The notes beneath the pieces were generated by a model. That model worked only from the letters and a program-made list of their open reading frames with translations. It searched no databases and was not told the origin of the DNA. The translations under genes and the position numbers were made by a program. From positions 62,001 through 126,000 of the forward strand of contig NZ_MRBL01000017.1 in NCBI RefSeq assembly GCF_001969855.1: DNA of 64,000 bases, read 5' to 3'. Shown in pieces: positions 62,260-64,000 of the stretch. The DNA comes from Bacillus haynesii. Its GTDB lineage: Bacteria; Bacillota; Bacilli; Bacillales; Bacillaceae. Every line of letters starts with the position of its first letter. Positions within the stretch are counted from its first letter, which is position 1.

Positions 62260-63636
62260 ATGAAAAAAAATCGTGCAGCCTCCCCCCATACCGCGGGGAA
62301 AAGAAGTTCTGTCCGCTGGTTTGTCGTGTCTATGCTGTTTCTCGTCACATCCATTAATTATGCCGACCGTGCGACACTCTCGATCGTTGGCGATTCTGTG
62401 CAGCATGAGCTTGGGCTGAGTTCGGTGGCGATGGGGTATGTCTTTTCCGCATTTGGCTGGGCGTATGTTGTCGGCCAAATCCCCGGAGGCTGGCTGCTCG
62501 ACCGCTTTGGGTCGAAAATCGTCATCGCCGCCAGCATCTTCTTTTGGTCATTGTTTACCCTTTTGCAGGGGACGCTTGGTTTTTTCGCCGCGGGAACGGC
62601 CGTTATCCTTTTATTTGCGCTCCGGTTTCTCGTCGGTCTGTCAGAAGCGCCGTCCTTTCCGGGCAACGGCCGGGTGGTGGCTTCCTGGTTTCCAAGTTCT
62701 GAACGCGGAACAGCGTCGGCGATCTTTAACTCGGCGCAGTACTTTGCACTCGTCATTTTTTCACCGCTGATGGGGTGGCTCGCCCACTCTTTCAACTGGC
62801 ATACGGTTTTTGTGATCATGGGTGCTCTAGGGATTGCGATGTCGTTTATTTGGCTGAAAACGATGTACGAACCAAAAAAACATCCGAGAATGAATGCCGC
62901 CGAACTGGCGTACATCGAAGAAGGCGGCGCGCTTGTCTCGATGGATGAGGGAAAGAACGCGGAAAAGAAAGAAAAGGAGTCGCAATGGCCTTACATTAAG
63001 CAGCTTTTAAGAAGCCGGATGCTGCTCGGGGTGTATATCGCCCAATACTGCATCACAACGTTGACCTATTTCTTTCTGACATGGTTTCCGGTCTATCTCG
63101 TTCAGGCGCGCGGCATGTCGATCCTTGAAGCGGGTTTTGTCGCATCACTCCCTGCAATCTGCGGATTTTTAGGAGGGCTGCTGGGCGGATTCGTGTCTGA
63201 CTACCTTTTGAAAAAGGGCTGCTCGATAACGGTCGCCAGAAAAACACCGATCATCCTCGGCATGCTGATGTCCTGCTCGATGATTGTATGCAATTATGCA
63301 GATTCGTCTTGGCTGGTCGTCTCCATCATGTCGCTTGCCTTTTTCGGAAAAGGATTCGGCGCGCTGGGCTGGGCGGTTGTATCAGATACCTCGCCAAAGG
63401 AGTGTGCCGGCTTGAGCGGCGGCATCTTCAACACTTTTGGAAATATTGCGTCTATCACGACGCCCATTATCATCGGATATATTGTGAATGCGACAGGCTC
63501 ATTTAACGGAGCGCTTGTGTTTGTCGGGGCCAACGCGATTGCCGCGGTATTAAGCTATCTGTTTCTGGTCGGGCCGATCAAGCGCATCGAACTGCAGAAA
63601 GAGGAAGACCCTGCAGACACCACTTTATCCATGTGA
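62260..63636 (+). CDS. gudP: Glucarate/galactarate MFS transporter
   Basis: 458 residues from ATG 62260 behind AAAGGAGAAG. Twelve helices of the anion:cation symporter branch: RWFVVSMLFLVTSINYADRA near the start, QIPGGWLLDRFGSKIVIAAS, and EAPSFPGNGRVVASWFPSSE, then RGTASAIFNSAQY are typical of GudP/GarP/ExuT. It imports D-glucarate with H+. It is followed by gudD at 63674. Confidence 0.9.
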   Translation: MKKNRAASPHTAGKRSSVRWFVVSMLFLVTSINYADRATLSIVGDSVQHELGLSSVAMGYVFSAFGWAYVVGQIPGGWLLDRFGSKIVIAASIFFWSLFTLLQGTLGFFAAGTAVILLFALRFLVGLSEAPSFPGNGRVVASWFPSSERGTASAIFNSAQYFALVIFSPLMGWLAHSFNWHTVFVIMGALGIAMSFIWLKTMYEPKKHPRMNAAELAYIEEGGALVSMDEGKNAEKKEKESQWPYIKQLLRSRMLLGVYIAQYCITTLTYFFLTWFPVYLVQARGMSILEAGFVASLPAICGFLGGLLGGFVSDYLLKKGCSITVARKTPIILGMLMSCSMIVCNYADSSWLVVSIMSLAFFGKGFGALGWAVVSDTSPKECAGLSGGIFNTFGNIASITTPIIIGYIVNATGSFNGALVFVGANAIAAVLSYLFLVGPIKRIELQKEEDPADTTLSM

Positions 63637-63638
63637 AA

Positions 63639-63652
63639 TGTAAGCGCTTTAA
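63639..63652 (+). promoter_or_regulatory. Possible cre site (CcpA)
   Basis: TGTAAGCGCTTTAA between gudP and gudD agrees with cre (TGWAANCGNTNWCA) except at the last bases. Carbon repression of glucarate use would be expected. Confidence 0.45.
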
Positions 63653-63673
63653 CGAGAGGGAGGCTAAATCGAT

Positions 63674-64000
63674 ATGAATCCAAACATCCATCAGCAGGTA
63701 AAAGAGGAGAAATCATCGCAAACACCGTCTATTGCAGACATGCGGGTCATACCCGTGGCAGGGCGCGACAGCATGCTTTTGAATTTGAGCGGAGCTCACG
63801 GCCCCTTTTTTACACGGAATATCGTGATTTTAAAAGATTCATCAGGCGCTCTCGGCGTCGGAGAGGTGCCGGGCGGCGAGCCGATCCGCCAGACGCTTGA
63901 GCAGGCGAAACCGCTCGTTATCGATCAGCCGCTCGGCGCTGTTCAATCGATTTTGCAGTCTGTCAGGCGCCGGTTTAAAGACCGGGATGCCGGAGGACGC
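63674..64000 (+). CDS. gudD: Glucarate dehydratase, N-terminal part (cut by right window edge)
   Basis: 109 codons seen from ATG 63674 behind [48 protein letters not shown] and [18 protein letters not shown] match the capping domain of enolase-superfamily glucarate dehydratases, which make 5-keto-4-deoxyglucarate, the kdgD substrate. The barrel with the catalytic Lys/His lies outside. Confidence 0.9.
   Translation, partial: MNPNIHQQVKEEKSSQTPSIADMRVIPVAGRDSMLLNLSGAHGPFFTRNIVILKDSSGALGVGEVPGGEPIRQTLEQAKPLVIDQPLGAVQSILQSVRRRFKDRDAGGR

Noticed and set aside
1..64000. CRISPR arrays, tRNA or rRNA genes, complete insertion sequences
   Set aside because: No regularly spaced repeats, cloverleaf-like sequences, rRNA segments or transposase frames were found on reading both strands.

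Overview
The window looks like a Bacillus licheniformis-group chromosome (B. licheniformis or B. paralicheniformis). The evidence is gene content and order: a penP-blaI-blaR1 class A beta-lactamase locus of the B. licheniformis type, a phoD-tatAd-tatCd operon, glnT-glsA divergent from glnK-glnL, and the kdgD-aldehyde dehydrogenase-gudP-gudD glucarate operon cut by the right edge. Ribosome binding sites are strong Gram-positive GGAGG types, and start codons are often TTG or GTG. All functions are read from protein motifs and remembered family sequences; no database was searched.

Bases 1-8640 are an accessory region, more AT-rich than the rest. Five copies or relics of the 5' end of a yyaL-like gene (thioredoxin-domain protein, DUF255) lie there, all on the minus strand. 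At least four break at nearly the same point, the codons for the Cys-His-Trp-Cys-His motif. They separate cargo modules: a small membrane zinc-ribbon protein; a complete BamHI-like type II restriction-modification system plus an Mrr-like relic; a CAAX-type protease; a MerR regulator with an MpfA-like CBS transporter; and an XRE relic. A large serine recombinase gene starts beside the first yyaL fragment and runs off the left edge. This looks like serial insertion of mobile islands into one site in yyaL.

Bases 8700-31000 hold small regulator-enzyme modules: NmrA-like reductases with redox-type regulators, an alpha/beta hydrolase, a frameshifted O-methyltransferase, MFS and DMT transporters, a TauE exporter with a GntR regulator, and a Na+/Pi cotransporter with PhoP-like boxes. 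Two bacteriocin-like loci are present. One (14252-15013) has a frameshifted secreted precursor followed by a tiny membrane protein, and is flanked by methyltransferase relics. The other (23078-24823) has a small hydrophobic peptide, a terminator, then three tandem paralogous membrane proteins.

Bases 31200-46600 hold an alcohol dehydrogenase-like enzyme, a chemoreceptor paired with an orphan sugar-binding lipoprotein, a SurA-N lipoprotein, a sulfotransferase-like protein, a Vgb-type streptogramin lyase, the S-methylmethionine pair mmuP-mmuM, a deacetylase plus PTS EIICB pair for amino sugars, a TipA-type regulator, a DUF421 protein with a gamma-carbonic anhydrase-like protein, and a truncated LPXTG surface protein.

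Bases 46600-64000 are core metabolism. GlnK/GlnL control glutamine use through a recognisable GlnL box. BlaR1/BlaI control PenP through three operators. A Pho box controls phoD-tatAd-tatCd, and the glucarate pathway closes the window.
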